Shown in pieces: positions 30,894 to 41,291 of a stretch of 64,000 bases of DNA (positions are counted from its first letter, which is position 1; every line of letters begins with the position of its first letter). Made by a program: the position numbers and the translations under genes. The notes under the pieces are model-generated. The model searched no databases. It had not been told where the DNA came from and saw only the letters and a list, made by a program, of their open reading frames with translations. The DNA comes from [Phialemoniopsis] sp. UDSM-2020 (lineage: Eukaryota > Ascomycota > Sordariomycetes > Thyridiales > Thyridiaceae): positions 1,054,001 to 1,118,000 of the forward strand of contig JAEILZ010000002.1 in NCBI GenBank assembly GCA_018873225.1, in the 5' to 3' direction.

Positions 30894-32036
30894 ATGCCCT
30901 CATCCCTGGTCTGCTGCTTGCCCTTTCTTCGAAAGGAGGAAAAGAGCCTAGCCACCAAGACGTCGTCGACCGCCACCACCAGCAAAGAGCAATCAGAGAA
31001 GCAGCAGCAGTCGCCCGTCACGCCCACCGCCACCATCACGCCGTCGTCGTCCAAGCTGACAAAGACGACCACCACCACTACCACCACCGAGATGTCTGCC
31101 CCGCCGGCCCACTCCCGCAACGTCGTCCTGTCCGGCGGCGCCCGGGGCGTCGGCCGCGTCGTCGCGCGCAACCTGCTGCGGTCCGGCCACCGCGTCTTCC
31201 TGCTCGACTTTGACGTTCCGGAGCTCGAGTACTGCGTCGGCACGCACATGCCCGCGCACGTCGAGGGCCTCAAGGACGCCTCGCCGCCCCGCCTCGGCAG
31301 CGCCGTCTGCGACCTGCGCGACGTCGAGTCGGTGCGCGCCGCCGTGCGCGCCGCTGTCGACTTTTTTGCCGACGGCCACATCGACGTGCTCATCAACAAC
31401 GCCGGCATCGCGCGCGCCGGCTGGACGGGCGGGCGCACCATGGAGGACCCTACGGTCATGGACGAGTGGCGCGCCTACCTCGACACCAACCTCACGGGAC
31501 CCTTCGTCCTGACCCAGTCTTGCCTGCCGTACATGAAGGCCGAGGGGTCGCACCCGCCCCAGGGCCCGCCCGAGGAGTCGTTCCTGAGCCCCGAGGTCCG
31601 GAACCGCATCAAGCAGCAGGGCGAGCGGGACGCGGCGCTGGGACCCCGCCAGCGTGGCGGCTGCATCATCAACGTGTCGTCGTTCCGCGCCACGCAGTCG
31701 CAGGCCGACTGCGAGGGTTACGCGTCGACCAAGGCCGGTCTGCTAGGTCTCAACCACGCCATGGCCGTCAGCGGCGCGCGGTGGGGCATTCGCAGCAATG
31801 CGATCCTGCCTGGCTACATCGAGGTGCAGCACGAGTGCCGCAAGGGCGACGAGGGCGAGGCGCGGTGGGCCGACACGGTCGAGGAGGAGAGGCACAAGCA
31901 GCACCTGACGGGCCGGATCGGGTTCGGGCGCGACATTGCCGATGCCGTCGAGTGGCTCATGGGGGCCAACTTTGTCAGCGGGCAGGAGATTGTCATGGAC
32001 GGCGGCGTGAGCAAGATTAAGCATGTTGCTGCGTAA
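30894..32036 (+). CDS. SDR-family oxidoreductase with low-complexity N-terminus
   Basis: The intronless frame from ATG 30894 gives 380 aa. A more likely start is ATG 31092 (MSAPPAHSRN), giving 314 aa that begins just before the Rossmann strand VVLSGGARGVGRVVARNLL. Other motifs are DVLINNAGIARAGW, IINVSSFRATQ (Ser), YASTKAGL (YxxxK) and a C-terminal ASP/DGG-type QEIVMDGGVSK. LLDFD after strand 2 suggests NAD(H) preference. The extra N-terminal 66 residues hold a Thr/Ser/Gln/Lys low-complexity tract and MPSSLVCCLPFL, which has the look of a leader but could be 5' UTR. It is probably a 3-oxoacyl-ACP-reductase-like or polyol dehydrogenase enzyme. It stands alone between long spacers. Confidence 0.9.
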   Translation: MPSSLVCCLPFLRKEEKSLATKTSSTATTSKEQSEKQQQSPVTPTATITPSSSKLTKTTTTTTTTEMSAPPAHSRNVVLSGGARGVGRVVARNLLRSGHRVFLLDFDVPELEYCVGTHMPAHVEGLKDASPPRLGSAVCDLRDVESVRAAVRAAVDFFADGHIDVLINNAGIARAGWTGGRTMEDPTVMDEWRAYLDTNLTGPFVLTQSCLPYMKAEGSHPPQGPPEESFLSPEVRNRIKQQGERDAALGPRQRGGCIINVSSFRATQSQADCEGYASTKAGLLGLNHAMAVSGARWGIRSNAILPGYIEVQHECRKGDEGEARWADTVEEERHKQHLTGRIGFGRDIADAVEWLMGANFVSGQEIVMDGGVSKIKHVAA

Positions 32037-32686
32037 GGGAAGGCAAGGCGGAAAGGAAATAAAAAATGGGAAGAGGCCGGGTAGGATATAAGAGGAGGGT
32101 TTTGAATCATCATCATCATCGTCATCATGACAGGCTGATAGCCTATACGGTTCTGGTGCATTGTGATAGATGGACGGGAGTGTGGGGAAATCATGGTGTC
32201 GAAGAGACTCGGGACAGGAGAAGCCTATGAAGGGTCTTAGTATCTAGTATCTAGTCTGAGGCAGCCCCTCCCTTTTGTGTGTGTGTGTGTGCTTTCCTTT
32301 TGGCGTTTAGAGCGCATTATTGCTTTTGTTTAGTTGTTTCTGTCCTCTTCGATATCTTGCTTTTGTCATCTTGGACAGATCTGAACAAGATCGGTTCCTA
32401 GGGTATCTCGGTATATATATATATCCATATTCTTCAAATACACATATATAAAGAAAGCCTGTCTTAGACATTTGATGTGATTATGTTTTTAATTTGCTCG
32501 TCTTATGTCAGTCATGAGTCAGCATCGACAACTTCCCAACAGCTGTAAAGCAATGTCACACGTCCCCAGCAAATCCAACTAATTCTCCAACGACACAAAC
32601 TTGCCCCTTGCACCACTTATCTATTCGCCAGCCTACCACACCTATTGAGCATGCCCGATCACCCTTTCTAGAGCTCCCAGGAGACA
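32037..32686. other. intergenic, 3' flanks of two convergent genes
   Basis: 650 bp with several simple repeats: CATCAT near 32108, GT at 32277-32291 and TATATA near 32412. No gene. Confidence 0.5.
32277..32291. repeat. GT dinucleotide microsatellite
   Basis: Seven and a half GT units in the 3' flank of the SDR gene. Noted as a simple length-variable marker only. Confidence 0.8.
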
Positions 32687-33335
32687 TTAAAGTCCGACAA
32701 GTTCACCCTCCTTGCAAGCGCCGCCGTACAACACAACGTGCTCCAACGCGTTGCCGTCCGCCACAGGGAGGGCCAGGGCCACCGTGTCGGCGGCCGAGGG
32801 GTACTCGGTCCTGTGGCCTAGCGCCGACACACCGGCCGTGTCCTCGGCGTATATGAGCCCGTACTTGCCGCCCTGGACCCACGCCTCGTCCGTGCCGTTG
32901 GGCAGCGTGACGTGCGCCAGGCCGGAGGTGAAGTAGACGAACCTGGGCCACAATATCCTCATTAGTTCAATCCTGAAAACACAGCTCTGATAACACCCAG
33001 ACAGAGACGGACCGTGGAGAATGAAGTGGAAGGGGAGAGAGAACGTACTGTCTCGCCGGCGCATTGTGCAGCCCGCCGTCTAACCGCGGCGGTATGACGG
33101 TGAATGTGGCGTTGGCCACGTCGCCGAGGAAGTGTGTCAGGGCGCCCGATATGCCGCCCGTGTCCGAGGTGGTGAAGTTGCCGGAGAGCTGCCAGCACTC
33201 GAGGACCGAGCAGCCGGCGGCGGTTGTGATGGCGGTGATGTTGAGCGTGGGCGTCGTGGACGGGGTGAGGACTTGGGCTATGGCGCCTGGGGCGGTGGCC
33301 ATCACAGCGGCGAGTAAAGTGTGGAAGAGGCGCAT
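32687..33335 (-). CDS. small secreted protein, possible cupin-like fold
   Basis: Two exons (33335..33049, 32942..32687) give 180 aa, joined as ..NAPARQ-FVYFTSGLAHVTL. The signal peptide is MRLFHTLLAAVMATAPGAIA, probably cut before Q21. The mature chain has cysteines in GCSVLECWQL and a late GGAC. It has two N-glycosylation sequons (NFT, NAT). A beta-rich pattern reads FVYFTSGLAHVTLPNGTDEA, then WVQGGKYGLIYAEDTAGVSA, which resembles a cupin-like barrel of fungal hypothetical extracellular proteins. No GPI signal is seen. The function is unknown; a host-facing or cell-wall role is conjecture. Confidence 0.75.
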
Positions 33336-33891
33336 CACGGAAGGATTATCGGATTGTGAACTGAATGACTGAGGCTTTTCTGGTGATAATTGGGCTGTTG
33401 GAGTGGAATAGCACTCAGGGCTGGAACCGGCATGAAGATGAAGGACGGTGCCGCAAAGTTTATATTCCACGAGGTCGTGTCATTGTGCGAGTCAGGACCA
33501 ACCGGCCATTACCAGGGACAAACCATCCCAACACAATCATGCATCAACCGGGCAGCTGAGATAGCCTAACACATCCTCGCCGGCGCCGATCGGAACTGGG
33601 GGTCGATAGCCTACCGTGTAACCGGATCCTGCTCCATTTCCCCAACAACAACCCCGATCGCGCAATGCCCACCACACCGTTCACGACATATGCACGAAAG
33701 ACGTCATGAGGCGCAAACGCCACGAGTCGACCGGTCAGTCGGTACGAACCGTATTTTCACTTTATATGGTTGACTAAATGTCGTTCGGTAAGTACAACCA
33801 CACCTCAACCACACCCCCGCGAACAACATCCTTCGTCAACGTCTGCGTGCATCTCCCTAGACAATCGAGAGACGCAGCCTCCCCTAGACCC
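33336..33891. other. intergenic, no gene seen
   Basis: 556 bp between the secreted protein's start and the 3' end of the MFS gene. It serves as promoter of the former. Confidence 0.4.
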
Positions 33892-35531
33892 CTACACAAT
33901 CTTCTCACCAGGCAGATTGTGGCCCTTCTCGTCCTCCCCAGCCGCGAGCCTCTCGGCCTCGAGCTCGACGCGCCTCTTCTCCTCCTTGTGGCCCTTCCAC
34001 GAGAGCCACGCCGTCCAGAGCGCCAGCGCGATCGAGCACGCGATCATTGCCCACATACCCCTCTATGATATCACAATTAGCTACTGTATTCACTTAATAA
34101 TTGGAGGGGGGGAAGAGAACTCACGTTGAACCAAGGCGCCATGCTCGCCCCGTAAAACACAATGCTCCACCACGCGTTGACGGCATTGTTGCCCAGATTC
34201 ATGCCCGCCAGCACCACGCCGCGGAACACGGGCTCCTCGTAGCGCATCGCGTCGTTGCACCACGCGAAGAAGGTGGCCTGGCACGCGTACACGGCGCCGG
34301 CCCAGTAGTACGCGCCGAAGACCACGGCCGTCGAGTGCGGGTTCGTCGGGTCGCGCTCGGCGGCGAGGATCATCGCCGCCGTGACGACGCCCGTGATGCC
34401 GATAAAGTACCCGACCAGCCAGCGGCGCCCGCCCAGGAAATCGGTCAGGGTGGCCCAGAAGAGCGTCGAGACGATGCCGACGGCGGGGACGCCGGTAGGG
34501 TAGTTGTTGAGCTGCTCGACCGTGTACTTTTGCGTCGGATGCGACTTCATGTAGAGCGCGAGCAGGGCGTTGGAGCTGAAGGACTCGGTCTCGCCGGCGA
34601 TGCACCAGAGAATGACGAAGCCCCACCAGTACCACGAGGTCAGGACGCGGCGCAAGAAGTGCAGCGAGAAGGTGCCCTTCTCGGGCTGCTGGGGCGGCGG
34701 GACGCGCGACCGGGCGAGCTCGCGCTCCGTCTCGGAGAGATAGGGCGCGACAGTGGTGGCCGGGGTGTCGGGGAAGAGGAGCAGGCCGTAGATGGCGACG
34801 GGGATGGTGATGAGGCCGTCGATGATGAAGAGCCAACGCCAGCCGGTGAGGCCGCTCTTGCCGTTGAGGCTCTTGTAGATGCCGGCCTGGATGAAGCCGC
34901 CGATCATGGTGCCCGCGAGGCCGGAGGCGGTGAAGATGCCCGAGCGCTTGCCGAGCTCGCGCTCCGTGTACCACGAGCCGAGGATGTAGTGAGTGCCGAC
35001 AAAGGTCGAGGCCTCGACCATGCCCTGAAAGAAGCGGATGGCCATGATGGACTGCGGGTTGTGGACCGAGGCGGTGACCATGGTCAGGCCGGCCCAGACG
35101 AGCATCATGCCCGGGAAGAAGTACCGGGGTTTGAAGTAGTAGAGGGACAGGTTAGAGGGGATCTGGCCCAAGACATAGCTGCGTCGCGCGTGTCAGCGGC
35201 GTGGAATCCAAAGCTGGAGATCAGGGTGGTGCACATACCCGACGGTGAAGCAAGTGTTGATCACATTAAGCTGATTGCCCACGAACCCGAGATCCTCCTT
35301 CATGCCAGAGACGTAGGCATTGTTGAGATTGGAGCGGTCGAGCTGCACGGTAAGTCACGTCAGCAAACCCCGTACAAACACCGGCATCATATCCGGACTG
35401 CGACATACATAGTTGGTGAAGTAGCTTAGACAGCAAAACGTGAGGATGAAGAAGTCGAGCTTTTGGATGAGTTTGCGCTCGCCGGGCTGGTACTCTACGT
35501 GAAAGTACTCGCGCAGCTTGGTGAGCGGCAT
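33892..35531 (-). CDS. MFS transporter, Dal5/pantothenate-type anion:cation symporter
   Basis: Four exons (35531..35409, 35342..35239, 35178..34125, 34062..33892) give 483 aa. The opening [22 protein letters not shown] continues into [19 protein letters not shown], the signature of the Dal5/Tna1/Liz1 family. [20 protein letters not shown], then [20 protein letters not shown] and [14 protein letters not shown], are equally typical. There are about 12 membrane segments and a charged cytosolic tail ([17 protein letters not shown]). Family members carry allantoate, vitamins (pantothenate, nicotinate) or dipeptides. The amidase gene lies 1.3 kb away, divergently, so uptake of an amide substrate for it is a plausible but unproven link. 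Confidence 0.9.
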
Positions 35532-36829
35532 GGTTATGACGAGAGAGTTGCCACCCGCCTAAGAAGCCGTGTATCAGGGACGCGATCTGTGCTCGTAACC
35601 GCAACACCGACAAAGGGATGTCAATGAATCCCAGCCGAAAAGTATGTATGGAGGACGAGAGATGAGCCAAATAGGCTTTCGGCCAAAGAAGAAGGGTCCA
35701 GAGGTGGTTCAAGTAGTAGATCATCCCCTGGGAGAGTCGGAGGTTTGCTGGTCTGGGGGATTTTTAGCCCAGGGATTTGATTGGAGGCCGAGATAACAAC
35801 GAGCTAGCATGGGTTTAGTGTCGAGGAGAAACATGCCAGGTGTGGAGGTCTTTCCCCAGGTCGAGCTAGTCCCCTGGCCTCCTCCTCTATCCCCGATTGG
35901 TAGCGATGAGAGCAAGCACAGCAGGGCCGAGATACTGTGTGTCATGCTCTTGCAGTCTGGAGGGCGTAATCTTGATGACAAACAGGGGCGAAATGGCTGG
36001 GCGCGATGCGTACCGATATCGCCAAGGTAGACCTAGGTGTCGAAGGAGTGCCCGGAGACGAGCGCCGGAGCGTGCCACATGATAGCGCTGGTAAGATAGG
36101 AGTGTCGCTTAATCTGGGGGTTGACGTCAAAGGCGATGCCACCCGAGAACCGGGTCAATAATTCCGGTTCAAGGGCAGGCCGACATGGAGCGGTGGGCGC
36201 TCCGACAATCTAGCAGTCAGCCCTCACCTTCTGGGCAGGTGTATGCGGTAGTGCGTACGCCGAGCGCGATCGGCGGAGAAGCCAGTGATGAAAAGGGCGA
36301 TAACATTACGAGTTCTCCGCACTTCTTCAGGTAGTCTTATCAAGCTGCCTCGGGTCCTAAACACGGTAACTCGCAGCGCCCGTTTCCACCGTTGGGCATG
36401 CCGTGCCAAGGTACGTAAAGCCCGTGTAATGGTGGCTTGGCTTAAAGCTTAGGGCTCCAGCTAGCCTAGTGAAGCAGCTCCTTTGGCAGCCAGCGTCTGG
36501 TTCGTGTGCTGGGTGGCACATCGGCAAAAGCTCTAGCGCGGTCGAGGTGGTCCCCCATCTTCCCCGCACCCAGGATCGATTCGCCTTGGGCTAGGGTCAC
36601 AAGTTGGCCGATGGAGTGCGGTGGTGGAATGGTTCGATGTTTTGTGTCGGACCCCTAGCTTTGCCTGGATGGTTATCATCCCCAATGGCCGAGCATCGGA
36701 CGTCGACTCCGCAGCGTGCATCCTGCCAAAGCGTTTGACACCTCTCTAGCAAATCGTTCAAAAACCCGCTAGCTCTTGCCCATTGAGCGATAAACGCGAC
36801 TCTCGACCAGTAATGATAATACAGTAAAG
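35532..36829. other. 1.3-kb divergent intergenic region
   Basis: It lies between the start codons of the MFS and amidase genes. No gene is supported, and no conspicuous repeat was found. Confidence 0.45.
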
Positions 36830-38674
36830 ATGGCTATCAACGACGGACAGCGAAACGACGCCATTGCGCAGGGCAATGCAGGCGCCAACCCCGGCAACGG
36901 CACCAAGCCGAGCTGGGAGGAGATCGCTGCGAGGAAACGGGAGGCTCTGCTCAACTCGATCCCTGCCGAGTGGCGCATTCCCGCCAATCTCATCACTCCC
37001 GACACGCAGGAGGACGTGACGGGGTGGCCAGAGACCTCCGGCTGGTTCACGCCGGAAGAGCTGACCATCACCAACTCGACGGCGCTAGAACTACTACCTC
37101 AATTGGCTTCCGGGCAGTTAAAGTCGGTAGACGTGACAAGAGCATTTTGCAAACGAGCATGCGCTGCACACCGACTGGTAAGTTGTTCACTTGAACAAGC
37201 CATAAGCGACGGCAGCTCACACAGTCATAGACCAACTGCCTCTCCGACACCTGCTTTGAGCGCGCACTGTCCACGGCGCAAGCACTAGACGATCACCTGG
37301 CCAAGACCGGCAAGCCTATCGGCCCGCTGCACGGACTGCCCATCTCCTTGAAGGACAACTTCAATTTGAAGGGGCTTGATGCGACGGTCGGGTTCGTCTC
37401 GCACGTCGGTGATCCGGCGCCGTACGATTCGGTGTTGGCCGAGGTTCTCCAGGCCGCCGGGGCTGTTTTCTATGTCAAGACGAACGTTCCAACAGCCATG
37501 ATGATCGCAGAGAGCGTGAACAATACCTTCGGCAGGACGACGCACCCCAAGAACCGCAACCTCACCAGTGGTGGTAGCTCTGGTGGCGAGTCGGCTTTGT
37601 TGCTGTTCAAGGGTAGCCCGCTCGGCGTCGGCACCGACATAGGTGGCTCTCTCCGCATCCCCGCCGCCTGCACCGGCATCTTCACCCTCCGACCTTCCTT
37701 CGGCCGCTTCCCGACCCTGCGATGCCGCTCCGGCATGCCCGGCCAGGAGGCCATCCAGTCGGTCAACGGCCCCATGGCGCGCACCTTGGCCGACATCGAG
37801 TACTACTCCGCAGCGGTCGTCAACTCGGAGCCCTGGCTGCAGGACCCCAAGTGCGTGCCTATCCCGTGGCGCGGTCCCGTCGCCCTGCCCAAACGCCTGC
37901 GCATCGGCGTCATGCGGCACGACGGCATCGTTGTCCCGACGCCGCCCGTGGCCCGAGCCATCGAGCACGTGGTGCAGCACCTACAAAAGGCGGGCCACGA
38001 GGTCGTCGAGTGGGACCCCCACGAGCTGCAGGTCCAGGGTGTCAGCCTGCTCGAGCGCATGTTCGTCGCCGACGGCGGGCGGGCGATCCGGCACGAGGTC
38101 GAGCGCAGCGGGGAGCCGTGGCGGCCCGAGATGAAGGCGTACGAGGTGGCCCAGGAGCTCGGCACGTGGGACATGTGGAAGCTGCAACTCGAGCGGACCG
38201 AGTTCCAGAAGAAGTACCTCGACCGGTGGAACGCCGCGGGCATCGACGCGGTCCTGTGCCCGACGATGCCGTTTAGTGCGGTGGAGAGCGGCAAGTTTAA
38301 GCATGGTGAGTGTAGATCTATGATGCTGAGAGGAGAGAGGAGATTGTTAACGTGGCGCAGTTGGGTACACCGGTGTGTTCAACGTCCTGGACTACTCGTG
38401 CATCTCCTTTCCGACTGGGTTGTATGTCGACAGCGCCATGGACAAGGCCCTCGGCGACAGCCACCGGCCACTGAGTGAAGTTTGCGCGGCCATTCATGGC
38501 GAATGTAAGTCATTCTTCCCTTCGACTTCTGTTGTGCATCGAACTGACGGAAGGTGCACAGATAACCCTGCGGCAGTGCATGGCATGCCGATCAGCTTGC
38601 AGCTCGTGGCTAGGAGGCTCGAGGAGGAGAAGGTGCTAGCAATGACCAAGACTGTATTAGATCTGATGCATTGA
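36830..38674 (+). CDS. amidase-signature hydrolase (acetamidase-like)
   Basis: Four exons (36830..37177, 37231..38305, 38361..38504, 38562..38674) give 559 aa, the usual size of fungal acetamidases. The Ser-cisSer-Lys triad is visible: Lys in LPISLKDNFN, cis-Ser in LTSGGSSGGESALL, and the nucleophile in GVGTDIGGSLRIPA. The N-terminal WEEIAARKREALLNSIPAEW is the family opener, and the C-terminal NPAAVHGMPISLQLVARR supports the gene end. It has no signal peptide, so it is cytosolic. It hydrolyses aliphatic or aromatic amides to acids plus ammonia. It is divergent from the Dal5-like carrier. Confidence 0.95.
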
Positions 38675-40004
38675 AGAGACGAGACTCGGTGGCATGATAC
38701 ATCATTTAAATCAAGAGAGATAATTGATAAGCTCTTTCCTGAGAACTTGATCTAGCGGTGACGTGTAAACACATCCTGATATTCCAACGCGAGATGCGAG
38801 AAAGTGACGACTTGGGTCAACAGGCAGCCGGCGAACCGCCCGAAATTACCCACAACTTCCTTGCAAACTCTCCCAAGTCACTAAGGCAAGTATTCTTTTT
38901 TAATCCTTCGAGAGAAGAACTCCTTGCGAAAGGTGTTCGGTGCCAGGCGCCTGACATGCATTTCACTTTGGAATCACTTGAACCTGGACAGGTCTCCACA
39001 GAATTCCTTTCCAGCAAGAGAAAAGAGAGCGCCTTCGAAAGACTGACCCAATGAATGGGCCGAGTGTTGCATTGGAAGGGAGTTCGAGCTCGGATTCCAT
39101 TTACTGCCAAGCGTCACTTCCAAATCTATTAGGTCTGGGTGACAGAGATACTTGAGCCGTAACAATGCGCTGTCTGGTCCGTTTGTCATGTCAGCGTAGG
39201 AGAGCGAGCCCCCCACGCACTCTAGAACAATGTCCGGCGCATTAATTCTTTGGTAACGGTAATCTAATCCACGCCAGCTACTTGGCCTGTCGGAAACTAA
39301 CCCGGCATGTTTGGGTCAGCCCGTGCCACAAGGGGATATTAAGCGGTGTGCCTTGCGTAAAGAATGCACACTTGAAACGCGTGCAGGGCTATCGCTTATT
39401 GGTCCATACAGGAGGTCGCATTCCCAGACTTGCGGTTCCGAGCAAGCTCGCAAGGCTGAGCAAGACGTTTGACAGCAAGGAACCAACCGGTGAGTCAAAA
39501 AGGACCCTCAATGGAGGAGCGGGTATGTGCGTATATGCATATCAAGTGAGAATTTAGCTTTGTTGCCTGCAACCCCTTCGACGTGATTGAACGTGTCTGT
39601 CAGACCAACCCTTATTGTGATGTGCCCCGAGGACGTTTGGCTACTAGGCCCTTACATGACAAAGGTCTATCTGGAACCATAAGTGCACAGACTTACGAGA
39701 TGATTATTCATGTTCAGTCTTGCCAAAATGGCTTGTCCAAGCCACTCCATTGTCCATAACAGGACCATTAAGCAACGACAGAAGGGTGGCACCTTCCCCA
39801 TAGAGGCAATGGTCTCAAAAGCTCCATCAATCGAGGATGTAAAGGGCTGTGGCAGCGTAATAGCGCCGAGTAGATGTCCTCCTCTGCTGTCTTGTGTGGT
39901 GACGGAAAAGGTATATAAACATCAATATCTTCATCCTTTCCGAGACTTGTCCCAGCCTGCAACAGCATCAGTTCAGAGCACAGAAGACATATCCTACTAT
40001 CATC
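38675..40004. other. 1.3-kb intergenic region, no gene seen
   Basis: Short frames here lack motifs and splice support. The right end is the promoter of the small cysteine-rich protein, with a TATATAAA box at 39912-39919. Confidence 0.45.
39912..39919 (+). promoter_or_regulatory. TATA box of the small cysteine-rich secreted protein
   Basis: TATATAAA lies 86-93 bp before ATG 40005. The spacing suits an inducible fungal gene. Confidence 0.5.
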
Positions 40005-40356
40005 ATGATCAAGTTTACCAGCCCCGTCATCTTTGCACTGGCCCTGGCTTTTGGCGCCCGTGCAGCAGAGATGTGCGTTCCGTTCAACGGTTTCGCTTGC
40101 GGCCATGACCTAATTGCTCAAGGCAATGAAACTTGTGAGTGGCTCAATTTCGGGGTATAATTGACATACCTAGTACTTTCTGATGCTTTCGTCTCTAGGC
40201 ACCGATGCTGGGAGGTTGACGCTCATCACACTCACCGCGTGGAAGGTGGAGGACACGATCTATCCGGTCGTAAACGGCAACCCCGAGGCCCCCGGCACCG
40301 ACCCGTCTCGCACCTGCCAGCCTGGCAAGTGCCAAAATGCCATGTGCGTGGGCTGA
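40005..40356 (+). CDS. small secreted cysteine-rich protein (effector-sized)
   Basis: Two exons (40005..40134, 40199..40356) give 95 aa, too short per exon to stand out as long frames. The signal peptide MIKFTSPVIFALALAFGARA leads to a mature chain starting AEMCVPFNGFACGHD. Six cysteines sit in the contexts EMC, FAC, ETC, RTC, GKC and AMC, an even number suited to three disulfides. The core strand-rich segment is RLTLITLTAWKVEDTIYPVV, and the tail QPGKCQNAMCVG is compact. No GPI signal. A TATA box lies upstream. Size, signal and cysteine content are those of fungal apoplastic proteins. I do not recognise a family and offer no function. Confidence 0.75.
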
Positions 40357-41291
40357 TGAGATACTTACACAATATGGTACTCGTGGTTTCGTTCGATAGG
40401 GTCCGTTCAAGGGGGCAGGTGAAGCTTTTGTCGAATCTTTTCATGTGGTTCTCTGAGTCTTTTGCTCTTTCGCCGTCTAGCGCTGGTCGGTCAGTCATTC
40501 ACTAGAGCGACAATATATGCTTTTGTTTGCTATCTTGTCTGGCCCGTGTAACCATGAAATTGTAGTACCCAGTAGTGTTGACTGTCGCGTGGGACGGTCC
40601 TGCTGCGGGAGATCATAGTGTGAAAACCCTGGTATTGACGACATCAAACTACCTAGGTAGTCCCGTGGGAGTGCAAGATATATCCATGAGCTACTCATCC
40701 AGCTTCTACAATATGAGATCGGAAATATCAATCAACCCCTCTGCTGATCGTCCACCTATTGTTCCGACAAACAAGACAAGGGAATAAGGAAGAAACGGAC
40801 GCGAGCCGGAAGCCACCACATGGTTCTAATGCGGCATCCCCATTAGCGGTCCAATTAGCGTCCACGGGTGCCCCAGAATGCTGCACAATCCACTGTAAAC
40901 TCTCCACTTCAGGGCTGCACCCATCACTGCCGGCCCCGCAACTTCAGTGCGGGGGAGCGTCGCACCCGTGACGTCTTTGCTTGCCGTGCTTTTAGCTTGG
41001 GCTGCAAACCCGCACGCACTTCCAACATCCATGTTCTCATATCCTGCCCGTCATTCTGCTAGGCTACAACTTTAATCGAGATAATTATCCCTTAGTATCG
41101 GAGACTACCTCTGCCGCAAAGAGAACCCCCTCTCCAACTTTATACCCGAAGATCAACCGCCTGCATATCGACCTTCTCGATCAGGCGGTAGCCCCAACCG
41201 TTCTCCTCACCTGACTTTGCCTGCACATGGTGCGCACTGCATTCAAGGGCGTTCATCTTGGTTTCTTGTTCGATCGATAGTCTCTTCCGAT
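40357..41291. other. intergenic, no gene seen
   Basis: 935 bp between the secreted protein and the GH3 gene. No supported coding sequence. Confidence 0.4.

Noticed and set aside
32400..32450. TATATA-rich stretch as a promoter
   Set aside because: It lies in the 3' flank between convergent genes; simple repeat is the better explanation.
34090..35429. Long frames on both strands over the Dal5-like MFS gene
   Set aside because: Low-complexity translations (HR/GR-rich) that follow the MFS codon bias; no independent motif.
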